From: Phascolomyces articulosus
Lineage: Eukaryota; Mucoromycota; Mucoromycetes; Mucorales; Lichtheimiaceae
Direction of reading: 5' to 3'
Length of the DNA stretch: 64,000 nucleotides
Assembly (NCBI GenBank): GCA_025677815.1
Contig: JAIXMP010000016.1
Location: 372,001 to 436,000 of the forward strand
A program made the translations under genes and the position numbers. The stretch's first letter is position 1. Every line of letters begins with the position of its first letter. Below are positions 24,395 to 36,200 of this stretch, piece after piece. The notes beneath the pieces were generated by a model. That model was not told where the DNA came from and ran no database searches. It was given only the letters and a program-made list of their open reading frames with translations.

Positions 24395-25826
24395 ATGCAA
24401 CAACCCCAAGTTTCATTTTATTCATCAGCTACCACTACAAATACAGGAGAAGATAATTCACAAGTCATTGATGCTGCTATGACTTCAGCTGTGACATCAC
24501 TCATCAGAAGTTCCAATAATATTCATTCTTCTTTACAGCAACTGGCTACCTCTACTGCACCTACACCTACTCCAGTTCCAGCTGCTCAAACGACAACAAC
24601 CAATATAGGTCAGACACAACAAAAACGAAAACAAGTCAAGAATGCTTGTAGTAAGTTATTTATTTTTAAATAATATAAGGAATTTTTTTTGATGATTAAT
24701 CAACTTTTTTTTTATTTATAGCCAATTGTCAAAAAGCATGTAAAAAATGTGATGATGCAAGACCATGTCCTCGTTGTATCAAGTATGGTATTGAAAGCTC
24801 ATGTGTGAATTCAGTACGGAAAGAACGTAAGAAAGGGATCAAACGTGGTCCTTACAAGAGAAGACAAAAAGGTAAATACTTGTTTTTTTTTTTCTTTATG
24901 AATAATAATAAAAAAGGGGAATGTTTTTCTTTTTGTTTTGGTTGGGAAAAAGAAAAGGAATGGAAATACTATTTTGTTTGAGAAAAAAAAAAGGATGATG
25001 AGTCAGAAGTACAGATGGAAGGAGGAGGAAGAGAAGGAGGAGGGGGGACACATTAGAAATGATGATACTATATGAATGAATAATAACCATGATGGATGAT
25101 TTTATAGATGATGAAGGTAGTAATGATAATAATAATAATAATGTATCTCGACCACGCAAGTCAGTAAAAAAAGATTCAAACAATAATGAAAAACGACAAG
25201 GTGAACAACAGGAACGAGGAACAACAGGAGCCGCAGCTGCTGCAGCGGCAGCTGTGGCAGCAGCAACTACTACAAGTCCATATGAAGCAATGCGCCCGCC
25301 AAATGTGCCCTATGGTTATCCAAGCAACTTAAACCAGTATCAACCTTATGATGCAACAGCTTATGGTTCCTATGCAGCCGTTTACCATCAACACAAGGAT
25401 CATATGATGACCAATCCATACGTTTCTGCTGTATACCATCAAATGGGTTACCCCGTGGTCTTACCAGGAAACAACAGTGACGCAACAACAAATCATCATC
25501 ATCGAAACAACAATGAAGAAGAGAAACAAGATGAGGATGATGAAAAGAAACAAGAAGAGAATGGTAATGATGAAAATAATGAAAATAATAAGAATAACCA
25601 TGACGATGATGATTCAAAGGTCAGCAGCAAGAAGAAACAAGAGGATTGTAAACAATCCAATACATCTCCTGTACCAAGTACATCGACTTCACCTGCTACT
25701 ACGTCTTCACCCGAATCCAATGAAGATGATGATGCTACCAAACTTCAAAATCTTCAACGACTTACTGAATTGTGTACTGCTGCTTTGTCACATAATAATG
25801 AACAACAACAATCACGTACTGAATAA
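24395..25826 (+). CDS. Zn2Cys6 binuclear-cluster transcription factor
   Basis: Three exons (24395-24650, 24722-24871, 25108-25826) encode about 374 residues. The cluster is split by intron 1 and reads C85-x2-C88-x6-C95-x5-C101-x2-C104-x8-C113 (ACTNCQKACKKC, then PCPRCIKYGIESSC), with one extra Cys at 92. A strongly basic tail follows (VRKERKKGIKRGPYKRRQK), typical of DNA contact plus nuclear localisation. The rest is low complexity: Asn runs, an alanine run, a Tyr/Pro/His-rich segment and an acidic Asp/Glu/Asn/Lys-rich segment, probably the activation region. There is no fungal-specific middle-homology domain, so this is a compact member of the family. Its target genes cannot be told from sequence. 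It converges on the P5C reductase gene. Confidence 0.88.
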
Positions 25827-26313
25827 AACAAAAGATTGATTAACACACCTACATACATTACACATATACTATACTCTTCTTTTACCCCTTCACACACACA
25901 TATATATATATAACCAAAGCCCCTTCCTTTCCCCCTTATTTTAACACCATTTATCCGTATCTTTCCATATATACATCATACACACAAGTCGCATCATATA
26001 CAAAACAAAAAACATTCTTTCTCTCCAAAGCAAAAAAAAATATTTCCGTTCCCCTTTCTCTTTTTTTTTTTTTTTTTACTTTTCCCCCCTTCAAAAAATA
26101 TATTTTGAAATATTTCTCGCCTTATTCCCCTTCTTCACCAGCATGTCTGTACAAAATAAATGAATTAAATAAATAATGATGAGTTGATTATATCTATCTA
26201 TCAGTATAATATATCAAAAGAAGAGGGAATGTGTTTTTTTATATACAATATACATTCTTATTTTTTCAATTTATCTAAATCTAAATATATATAATAATAA
26301 TAACATGTAATAT
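25827..26313. other. Convergent 3' spacer
   Basis: This spacer separates the convergent Zn2Cys6 and P5C reductase genes. It contains long T/C-rich runs and a TA dinucleotide tract, and presumably both polyadenylation regions. No gene is seen. Confidence 0.45.
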
Positions 26314-27259
26314 CTAATCTCTACCCATTTCATCAGCAATTTCTTTACCACGTCGTTCTGCTGATAAAACACCATCTTGAATGATTTGTCGAATATTAGC
26401 TGCTTCCATGGATTTGAGAGCGGCTTCTGTTGTACCATTGGGAGAGGTGACCTTTTTCCTTAAAGTGGCTAAATCATCTTCTGATTGTTGTGCCATTTTC
26501 GCTGCCCCCAAACATGTTTGTACAGTTAATGCTTTGGCTTGTTCTGGTGTTAATCCAGCAGAAATACCCGCATTGGCTATACACACATATATATAAATTA
26601 GTTTATCCAAATCGATGATAATCGCTCTATAAAAGATAAATAATAAAATAACGATACTTACTCATAGCTTCCATAAACAAAAAGTAATATGCAGGACCGC
26701 TACCACTCATACCTGTGATAGTATCAATCAAGGATTCTTTATCCACCCACATAACTTCCTTAGCAACCGCGCTCATGATACCCACGGTTGTGTCACGTTG
26801 TGCTTCACTAACACGATCCGTCGCATATAATCCCACTGCACCTTCACCAATCAATGCGGGGGTGTTAGGCATACAGCGTACCAAAGGTTGAGGTGTTTTT
26901 AACCATCGTAAAATATCCGTGGTGCGGATGCCTGCCGCAATTGAAATAATCAATGTATTACTTTCGAATATCAAATCAGCAACGACTTGACGGAGCACTT
27001 GAGGTTTGACGGCAAGGATCACCACATCCGCATCCTTGATCACTTTATTATTATCCGTAGCACTCATACATTCAGGGAACTTGGATTCCATATATTCACG
27101 TCTTGGTTCATAAGGTTCCGAGAAGCGTAATCGAGACGTGGGGTGACCACTTGCATATAAGCCTCCAATGACAGCTTCCGCCATATTACCTGCACCAATA
27201 AATGCAATGATGGGTTTATTTGTATAATCGCTATTATTGGGTTGTGTAGTGGGAATCAT
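26314..27259 (-). CDS. proC/PRO3: Pyrroline-5-carboxylate reductase
   Basis: Two exons (26662-27259 and 26314-26576) joined at a phase-1 GT-AG intron encode 286 residues, the usual length of the family. The N-terminal Rossmann motif is IAFIGAGNMAEAVIGGL. VVILAVKPQ and SIAAGI mark the cofactor-binding half. VRCMPNTPALIGEGA precedes the dimerisation domain, whose signature ITGMSGSGPAYYFLFMEAM ends exon 1. The conserved C-terminal helices (TNAGISAGL, VTSPNGTTEAAL) are in exon 2. The enzyme reduces P5C to proline with NAD(P)H, the last step of proline synthesis. The ATG at 27259 begins close to the Rossmann strand, leaving no targeting presequence, so a cytosolic location is likely. Confidence 0.96.
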
Positions 27260-27435
27260 GATTTTCTGAAATACAAAAGAGGAGGATAAAGATTATATAT
27301 ATTATATGTACAGAAAGGAAGAAAGAAAAAAAGGAAATGAGCGAAAAGAGTGTTTTTTTAAAAGAAACCAAACTTTTGATGTGGTGAGCTGGCATTTTTT
27401 CCCTTTATTGAATTAACCGGGATATCGGGTTGATA

Positions 27436-27448
27436 CGCCATTGGTTCA
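27436..27448 (-). promoter_or_regulatory. Possible CCAAT box of P5C reductase
   Basis: On the minus strand this reads GAACCAATGGCG, a CCAAT pentamer about 180 bp upstream of the P5C reductase ATG. The spacing suits a HAP/NF-Y site in fungi, but one pentamer occurs often by chance. Confidence 0.25.
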
Positions 27449-28025
27449 GGTCGGAATGATAAAACAAGTCATCAATAGTAGATGCAAATAGAGTCATCGT
27501 TCGTTATCTGTAATATAACTTATGAAATCTCCTTCTCTCTTTCTGTTGATGGGTTTATTTGCTCAATCTATAACTATCAGCAATCATTGAACAAAATAAT
27601 TATCCTTGTTCTCGTTCTTTCTATTCCTCCTCGTTCTCACTCATTTCTTCTCTCTCCGATCGACGACTTGGTGTTTTACCTTTTATGGAAATTGGGAATT
27701 TTTGGCATCCAAAATAATAAAAAGAGACCCTCATTTTTTGCAACCTATAATAGCCACTTTTGGTTATCCATTGACCATAAATCGTTCTATCACACTTATC
27801 ACTTGGAAAACCATATCTTAACCTATAATAAATACGTTCATATTAATTATAATTACATATAAATATTCATTCTTTTTAGATGTTTATCGCTGCTATTATC
27901 AGGTGGTTTCGTTTAAACAAAGAAAAAAATAGCTCTTGTTGTATAGTCAAGCCTCAGTAACTGGTAGATCTAATGCTCGACATAAAGGCTTTTAGAGTAG
28001 CAAGTTTTAGCGATGACATAGGATA
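27449..28025. other. Spacer, no supported gene
   Basis: The plus ORF 27482-27862 covers most of this spacer. It overlaps AT-rich sequence and shows no recognisable domain; its hydrophobic, Ser/Tyr/Asn-rich composition is what this base composition yields by chance. I do not annotate it. Confidence 0.35.
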
Positions 28026-28397
28026 ATGATAGGCAAGTTAAAAACCTGTAAAGATAAGTTACAACTATATACCACATTATTTCAAAAGATGCAAGAAAAA
28101 TCACCTTCAAAAGTCCAAACCACTATGGAAGGCAAATCGTCAAAAGCAAAAATAAATCATTATTTCGATCGCACTTCAGTTAGACCATGGTCCTTAGAAG
28201 CCATTGTCAAGTATATCATGGATAATAGTTTAGGTAACGAAGGAGGCGCAGCAATAAAAATGGCGACTAAGGCATTGAAATATGTCAAGAAAAATTCCAC
28301 CATAAAAGATAAAGTTGTCAAAAGCTCAACAATGATTGATGCCTTTGGAAAAACCGATCAATACATTCCCACTTTCACCAAAGCTGACAATGTGTAA
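28026..28397 (+). CDS. Unrecognised lysine-rich single-exon ORF
   Basis: This 123-residue ORF starts at an ATG (MIGKLKTCKDKLQLY) and ends with TKADNV. It is rich in Lys, Ser and Thr, has no signal peptide or membrane helix, and its codons look protein-like rather than low-complexity. A short motif KINHYFDR resembles the spacing of a PCNA-interacting peptide, but the usual glutamine is missing. I do not recognise a family. It lies at the edge of a repeat-rich stretch and may be a lineage-specific gene or a fragment of a mobile element. Confidence 0.35.
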   Translation: MIGKLKTCKDKLQLYTTLFQKMQEKSPSKVQTTMEGKSSKAKINHYFDRTSVRPWSLEAIVKYIMDNSLGNEGGAAIKMATKALKYVKKNSTIKDKVVKSSTMIDAFGKTDQYIPTFTKADNV

Positions 28398-28898
28398 AAT
28401 GAATAAACTTTAACAAACGTAACCAGTAGGTAATATATAACAAAATAATGAAAACACGTTTGAGAACTGTATATTAACTTAAATATTTCGATAGTAAGTG
28501 GTAACGAAGAAAACAACCTACACTGTCTACAAGCGTAGCTGCTACCCAAGGCAATATGGTTAAGGATCAAACGAATGAATCTCGATCATCCAGAGCTGGT
28601 AAATCGTATTTTTCTTGCAGCTTTTTTTCTTGCGTCATCACAATCATAAAGAAAAAAAAACTTACATCATTCAGAGAAAAATATATAAAAATCGAGACAA
28701 ATAGAAATGTGGTAATAATAACAATATAACACACTTGCTCATTATTTATAACACGTTTGTTTGCAACTATTCGCCAGTTCTTTCTTTTCTCATTATAATT
28801 TTGATGGTATCATTATCCCAGGTTTCGATAAGTCACTGGTCACTGTTTTTAAGCTAGGCACTGTCAAGTTGCATAAAATATTTGCTAAGTAGAAAAAG
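28398..28898. other. Repeat-rich spacer
   Basis: No gene is supported in this half-kilobase. It is the left part of a gene-poor stretch that also holds a degraded gene and a tandem repeat array. Confidence 0.35.
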
Positions 28899-29947
28899 AT
28901 GGATATCAAGGATAGAATAATCATAGGTACAAGCCAATGGTCAGCAGTAATTTAATATTACTATTATTAAACATGCTCTATCGTTTCACTTATGTATATA
29001 GCACTGGTTTGTCCTCGATCATGAATTTAGTGGATCAGCGTGATGACGGGTAACCATAACTCTTTACTTCAACTTAATGGTCGTACAATAATGGAATGTA
29101 TACGCATTTGAAAATTGAACCAGTAAAAAAGTAGATTCACCAGTGGATGTTTGGATGATTGTCACAAAATTATGCGTTTTTTAAATCGTTGAAATCATTA
29201 CATTCGTGAATAGCTATGCAAGAGGAGCTTTAGATTAATGAAAATTCTCCAGACCTGTAGAGTAGCTGGATCTGTACAACTTGGTGAAACATATTTAGTC
29301 AATTTAAGAAACAAGTCTGTCGACGGATAATTCACAATAGAATGCAAAGCAATGGAGTATATGACTGTAATTATCCATGTTTATTATATATATGTGTGTA
29401 TTCGTGAAAATATATAGGTACCCTTCAATTACCTCCATATATGTTTTATCCGTTTGTATGTAGGCTCGAATTAATCAAAACAAAAAGCGACATACTGGCT
29501 CAATGAAAAATATTTACAGAATCTGATTATCTCCGTGTCATTTGGTCACCATTATTGGAACGCTTACTTCTCCTTTACGGATAATCAGGTAATGAATACA
29601 AGATTGGGTTGGAGAGTAAATTGAATATATTAATAAGTGATAAATATATATAATTTATACTCTTATTGATATTATCCAGTGGGGAAAGTATTTTTGCCTA
29701 CACCGCACATAAAAAGTAAGATACTTATTTTGATGCAAGCTCTGTTAAAGGATTCAATATCGACTTGCGTTTTGTTGGTGATAAAAACGGTATTTCATAT
29801 GACCTAGGTGCTGGAGAATGTGGCAAGGATGGCTCCGAAGCGAAACTATTACATGATGAAAGCAAATTGGGTAGAGAAGGAAAAGACGTTGTAGATTGTT
29901 TATTGGAAATGTTATACGAAAGCAATCATCAACAAATATTACCATGA
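28899..29947 (+). pseudogene. Decayed relative of the element-borne protein family
   Basis: Coding-like blocks lie in order but cannot be joined into one open model. They are MDIKDRIIIGTSQW near 28899, CLDDCHKIMRFLNR near 29145-29188, SDYLRVIWSPLLERLLLLYG near 29523-29582, and a longer block at 29733-29947 with GFNIDL, YDLGAGECGKDGS and DESKLGREGKDVVDCLLEML. The last block shares with the gene at 18439-20846 an arrangement of IDL, a short gap, DL-x3-E-x2-K-x-GS and then a K-x2-R helix. In-frame stops interrupt the joins between blocks. I read it as a degenerate member of the same lineage-specific family; an intact gene with small introns that I failed to resolve is the alternative. Confidence 0.45.
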
Positions 29948-30240
29948 CAAGTACAGATAGATGGTAAATATTTAAATGAATCTATTTATCTTATAATAAT
30001 ACACAAATAGCAAAAACTGGTGCTTTTATCCTGAAGGGAAATAATCTTTATTATGGTCGCCGTGTCAAAAAGCGAATCCTTTTATACTGCTGAATAGTTC
30101 AACTATTTTATGAATTATATTATCGGAAATTGAATTTCATCATTGTTTAGAACAAAATTGAAAAATACGTTTTTTTCAAAAGATTTGTTACGAAAATACT
30201 AATTGGACACAAGAACTGTACTTCTATGATTAAATGTGCC

Positions 30241-30835
30241 TGTAATTTGCTGTCGAATCCGTGGGGACAATGGGTTAGGAACCTAGACCACCACAGCAAC
30301 CTGTTGAATGAATAGCTGTTTTTATCGTTTTTGATTAAAACAGACCGGGTTGTCCATGATTTGCCTTTTGAGAAAATCAATCCGCAGGAACACTGGGTCA
30401 AAAACCTTACCTATATCACTGCAGCAATCTGTCGAATATCTGTGTTGTCATTCATTGAATCACAGACCGGATTGTGAGAGGTTTGTTTGAGGAAGTGTTT
30501 CAAGTAGCATATATTGTTTTATCTGCGGGGACAATGGATCAAGAATCTAGACCACTGCAGCAATCTGTCGAATATCTGTTGAACCACGTTTTTTTTCGGT
30601 TGAACAGACCAGGTTGTATCGATCGTTCCTGTTTGATTTCACCTGGTTACTGCGAGAACACTAGGTGAAAACCTATGCTACTGTGGTAATCGATGGAACA
30701 GCTGCACTGGCGATTATTGCTGAACAGCCGGATTGTCTTGTTTGCCATTGAATCCAATAGGCTGAACTTGTGGGGACAATGGGTTAGGAACCTAGACCAC
30801 CACAGCGATCTGTTGAAAAGGAAACTTTATATGAA
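30241..30835 (+). repeat. Diverged tandem repeat, five units of ~120-140 bp
   Basis: Five related units start near 30262, 30384, 30525, 30652 and 30770. Units 1, 3 and 5 share GGGGACAATGG and AACCTAGACCACCACAGC-like text. Units 2 and 4 share GAACACT-GGTC/GGTG-AAAACCT, so the higher-order period is about 250 bp. Units 2 and 3 share CTGCAGCAATCTGTCGAATAT exactly. Each unit ends in a variant of CTGTTGAA or TCTGTCGAA followed by a CAGACCGGATTGT-like spacer. No frame stays open through the array, so it is probably noncoding. Confidence 0.75.
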
Positions 30836-31754
30836 GCTATTTTATACATTGGATACGTGCTTGAGTTCAATAGTTGCTTACTGACAGATCTTACACTTTA
30901 AAGGTGAATGTTTTTAATTTTGTTATGATAAGATTTTTATATTTGAACTGAAATGGCTACTTTGTTTTATATTTCTATTGATAGGTTACAATGTTATTAC
31001 TTCAAGGATGTATATGTTGGCGCCTTTAGTGGCTTCGAAACTTGTGGATTTCTGAAATTTGACAACCTTCAATCAAGCTACTTGAACATACTGTGACCAT
31101 ATTACTAGTTATTTTTTATACTATTGCACTCTTTAAGCAATACTGTGAGACTCATTAAAAAATGTATAACGTATAAACTTCATTTTAATAATACTTTGTA
31201 AATAAAAATGAGTATGAAGAAAATAATAATCCTCTTATGCTCACTTTTCTACATTAATAATTGTGCTTTTTTGAAGTATAGATCGAACCTGTTACTATGG
31301 TAGAAATAGAGTACACTACCCCCCCCTAAAACCGCATGGCTGGTACAAGCCAAAAAGAGGAATTCCAATCCCCAGAGTGCTGGTAAAATATACTTTTCCT
31401 ATGACTTTTTTTTTATCATTTACAGTGAGCCACTATAATTATTACCGTCTCACCTCATCATTACAATCGTAAACAGAGATAAAAAAAAACTCATAATGCC
31501 CCCCAACAAGCTATTATGAGGTAACAAACATGATAGTTTCGAAGAAAACACTACAAAGGAACATTTTTATTGCATACTTACCACAGTAATATATACCTGC
31601 CTATTCTCTTGTTGGGAGGGGGTGCATCAAATCTGACACTTTTAGAAAATACTGACGTCGCCTATATATTAAATACTCAGGGTGGTGAGTTGAATGGGAG
31701 TAGTATAAGAATTCAACCAGCAATAACAAACTACTTTTAATTCTCCAACAATAT
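30836..31754. other. Spacer, nothing clear
   Basis: This spacer is AT-rich, with a C-run near 31318 and two G/C patches near 31330-31380 (GCATGGCTGGTACAAGCC). I tested these for tRNA-like A and B boxes on both strands and found no foldable tRNA. Confidence 0.35.
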
Positions 31755-32212
31755 ATGGCCATTCTGGTAAGTGAATGGTATTTTTTTAATTCCTCTAAAA
31801 AACGGTTTCAATATTATACTAATTTTCTTGAAACTGAATAAAACGTTTCACTTCATGTCGTTTTTCATTTTACCGAATCTTTATTTACTACATACTTCAT
31901 AAATATAAAAAAAATTGCATATACTCAGTAGCTGTCCTGACCGGGCCGTATTTATACATTTTGTTCGGCTACTTATGTAACGATATTACACTAGTTGAGA
32001 AAGGCAGAGAAACTGACGAGGTACGGGTAATGTATATTAATCAATGGGCTTGGGCCTCTTCTGTTGATGCCATAAAACCCGAACTAGAACCTATCGATAC
32101 ACCCGGTCAAGCATCAGAATCAATGAAAGATGCTCGAATTAGTGGCCATATCATAACAGGAGTTACGATTGGAGGAGCTATTGGTTTCGCTGCCTTACTT
32201 TCTCGAGCTTAA
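31755..32212 (+). CDS. Small putative membrane protein, family unknown
   Basis: The main exon, from about 31931 to the TAA at 32210-32212, encodes AVLTGPYLYILFGYLCND, a polar middle with MYINQWAWASSVDA, and a C-terminal hydrophobic segment, HIITGVTIGGAIGFAALLS. Two membrane segments with a ~60-residue loop are likely. An upstream ATG (31755) followed by GTAAGT at 31767 would add MAIL by splicing, but that donor gives phase 0 while the acceptors near 31928-31931 need phase 1. The first exon is therefore uncertain. I do not recognise the protein. Confidence 0.4.
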
Positions 32213-33221
32213 TATGACGTGGTGTTAGTATTCTATTATCCTTTACATATGATACTTCAAGATAGCTTTAATAATTAATTTTATTGTAGCATTGTATTTA
32301 ATCAACTTTACGTATCTATTAAATAGCATATATATTCTGGATAAGGACAAATAAAACAGCTGGATTCAACTATATGGTTATATTAGATTTATAGTAGCAA
32401 ATAATGAGTTTCCTCTTATTATTTTTGAGCCGCACCATTATTACAATAATGATATACCTTGTTTGATTAGGTATAAACGATTACACATTTTTATAATATA
32501 GCATGTAATTTTTGTCATACCCATTTATCTCAATTTTGATCAGGCTCGAATTATATTATATGACCGAAAAAAAAGAACTACGAGGTGTGTGGTATTTATT
32601 AATGAATAAGTTGTACAGCTAGTTTTTAAAAAAATATATAACTATTGCTTTGATATAAATAGAAAAAAATCCACGGATTAATGTTTTTTTGGCATTACTA
32701 AAAACATGGAGTGTTATGTTTATAATCACCCTCAATGGTTCAACGTTTGAAATGATGCTTACTTTTATATTATAGACCTCTTTCTAAGATCGTAACATCT
32801 AACTTAAAAAATAATTATGAAACAGGAAAAGTATTGCTACGTGTTTGATTTCTCATCGACCAAGTAATAGTTTTTGTATTCGCAGTACTCAGTTTATTAC
32901 GTGGGACAATCACAACAGAGCGTTCCCATAAATAGCTATAATATAATAATGATAGATAAATGCTATTGATGAACCACATCGACATTATGAGCCTTTGCAG
33001 GACAACACGACACATACGTTATCCATTGAAAAGATTAATGCAATAACACCGACAAGTTTTGAAGCTGCAGGATCTCTTTTCCATTTTCAGAATTTTTTGT
33101 AACCCAACTACACAACTGTCGCTGTTTGCCACGTATATAATTCCTATACTCTCCCTTTTCTTCCTCTTTCTTTTTCACGCGAACAGAAAAATAATATACA
33201 AGAAAGCAAGCCAAGATCCGA
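32213..33221. other. Intergenic region upstream of SEC24
   Basis: This AT-rich kilobase contains no supported gene. The last ~120 bases before the Sec24 ATG carry a C/T-rich tract (CTCTCCCTTTTCTTCCTC near 33149), a usual fungal promoter feature. Confidence 0.4.
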
Positions 33222-36200
33222 ATGCGTCCATCACAACTTACTCCTGGTGTTAATCAAAGGCCACCACAGTCTATGAGCGATCCAAATCGTCCTGTACCTC
33301 CAAGTTATACTCAAGGCACGCCAATGCGACCACCTGTACCACCAGGTCAAATACAACAGCAACCTCCTATTCCTGCCGCTGGTACACCTCCATTAGTCAG
33401 ACCTGGAATCCAACAACCTCAAGGATTCTCTTCTGGTCGTCCAACACCATCTCCTCCTATATCTAATGCACCACAAGGAGGTCAACGGCCGCCATTACAA
33501 GCTGGAGTAGGTGCGATACCACCGCAACAACCGATCGATCGTACAATGTCACCCATGGCTCAGCAGCAACCCCAACAACAACCACAACCACAATCTGGAG
33601 CATCCCCATTACAAAGTGCAGCTTCACCTGCTGTAAGTCAGCAACAACCCCATACGGATCATCATAAACGAAAGAGAATGTATCCTCAACAGATCACACA
33701 AGCTTACATGGATGAACCAGGTGGAGGACCAGGAGCAGGTTATGGACAACAACAGCAACAGCCACAAATGACGGCAGCGGCCTATCCTCAATCACCATCC
33801 TATAATCAACAACAACCAATACAACAACAGCAAGATCCATATGCGTATGGTCAAGGTGGTGTAAATAACATGACATCGCAGTTTGGAAACATGAACTTGA
33901 GTGGATCAGCTTCTCCTGTAAGTAATTAATTATTAGTTGAAAGTTGGTTGTATAATTTTGTGTGTATGTATGTAATATGGATTATTATGCACACAAAAAC
34001 TATGAATACATTAGTAAACCGATATGAAAAATAGATGCCACAAGCTATTTCTCTATCTGGTGCAAGACCCAATATCGCTGATTTAATGGCTCCACAACCA
34101 CCTGTGCGAGTTCCTCCAAATGTAAATTTTTCTTACTAGTATATGGGAAGGAAAATAAAGGAATGGGAGAGAAAGTATGAGTATATGCATATGTATGTAT
34201 GGTATGAATCTTTTTTTTTGTCTCTGATATATGATTCTTTTTTTTTAATAGACCTCATTAACGGACTCACCATTTGCCAATTGTGATCCATCCTATAAAT
34301 GTTCTACATTGAACGCAATTCCTGCTACAGAACAACTTTTGAAAAAATCACGTCTTCCTTTTGCACTTGTATTAGCACCATATCGCACTGTGGGTGAAGG
34401 AGAGGTAAACTGAAATGCTTAGTTTTTCTAAATTTTATGCCAAAACAAGGGAATTAAACTAATAAATTGCCATATTTCAATTTTTTACACAGAATCCTGT
34501 ACCTGTGGTTTCTGATAGTGTCATTGCTAGATGCCGCCGTTGTAGAACATATATTAATCCATATATCACGTTTGTGGAAGGTGGTCAGCGTTGGAAGTGT
34601 AACATGTGCTTCTTACTTAATGATGGTATGAGTTTACGTTGGTGATTGTTGGGGTTTGTGCTTGTCGTTTATGCTTTATTCATTCTTGTTTTTATTTTTT
34701 TAAAAGTCCCTGCTGCTTTTGACTATGATGCAGTAAATCAACAACCAGTGGATCGATGGAAACGTGCCGAATTGAATTATGGCTGTGTAGAATTCGTGGC
34801 ACCCACTGAATACATGGTATGGTTGACGTAGTAGTCTGCTCTTGGTTCTAATTGATGCATATTTGTAACATTGTATATTGATTTTTACTTTTGTTATTAG
34901 GTACGTCCTCCTCAAGCACCATCCTACGTCTTTGTTATTGATGTATCACATTCAGCAATTCAATCTGGTATGCTTGCAACAGCAGCAAGAACGATTTTAG
35001 ATTCTCTTGACCGAATTCCCAACAAGGAGAATAGAACACGTGTTGCTATTGTTACTGTTGATAGCTCCTTGCATTTTTATAATCTCACTACATCAACTGG
35101 TGAAGCTGAAATGCTTGTCGTTGCGGATATCGATGATGTCTTTATCCCCCACCCTGGGACTTTGCTTGCCAATCTTACAGAAAACATGGATACCATCCGA
35201 TCTTTGTTGGAAAGATTACCCGATATGTTTAAAGAGACGGTCAACGTAAGCAATGCATTGGGTAGTGCGTTACAAGCTGCTTATAAATTAGTGGTAATGT
35301 ATAATTATGAAAATGTAGACAGAGGGTGTTGAGAGACTTTATATACCATATAGTTTATTAAGTGATGGGTTTTTAAAAATATTAGTGTAACCAAGGTGGC
35401 AAAATTATTTGTCTGCAATCAACGCTTCCGAATTCCGGTGTTGGTGCTCTTAAACTTCGTGAAGATGTCAAACTCTTGGGTACTCCAAAGGTTTGTTCAT
35501 ATGGATGACCTATATAAAAATAACCGGAAAAATGTATACTAAAAATGAATGATTTATAGGAATCGACACTTCTCAATGCAGCATCACCTTTCTACAAGTC
35601 TTTTGCAGTGGATTGTTCACGTTCACAAGTTGCCTGCGATATGTTGATTTTTGGTGGACAATATTCGGATGTAGCAACATTGAGTAAGTACAAAGTTTAA
35701 TGAGTATAGTTGAGAGGTATGTATATTATTTATCATTACAGAATATTAAAATATGAATCAATCCTTGTCTGGAATAAAACAGGTTGTTTACCACATTACA
35801 CTGGAGGTCAAACATACTACTATCCTGGATTCAACGCAGCTCGTACAGAAGATGCATTCAAGTTTGCGCATGAATTCTCGGAATTGTTGGCAGAAGAAAT
35901 TGGTTTGGAAGCAGTTATTCGTATCCGAGCATCCCGTGGTCTTCGCATGAATGCATTCCATGGCAACTTTTTCATCCGTTCTACTGATCTACTGGCCCTA
36001 CCCAACGTGCCCCGAAATCAATCATATTGTGTTGAAGTGGCGATTGAGGATGATCTTAAAACACCTACTGTTTGTTTCCAAACGGCATTGCTACATACTA
36101 CCTGTCATGGTGAACGACGTATTCGTGTAGTAACTCTGTGTGTACCAGTCACCACTTCAATATCAGAGATTTATGCAAATGCAAATCAAAAGGCTATTGC

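Noticed and set aside
25270..25839. ORFs in other frames over the Zn2Cys6 third exon
   Set aside because: They are low-complexity translations of the Asn/Glu/Ser repeats of the real protein.
27482..27862. 126-residue plus ORF upstream of the P5C reductase
   Set aside because: Hydrophobic, biased composition expected from AT-rich DNA; no domain and no clear gene structure.
31275..31400. tRNA-like or SINE-like boxes (reverse GGTTCGATC and GGCTGGTACAAGCC)
   Set aside because: The arms needed for a tRNA fold do not pair, and spacing of A and B boxes is wrong.
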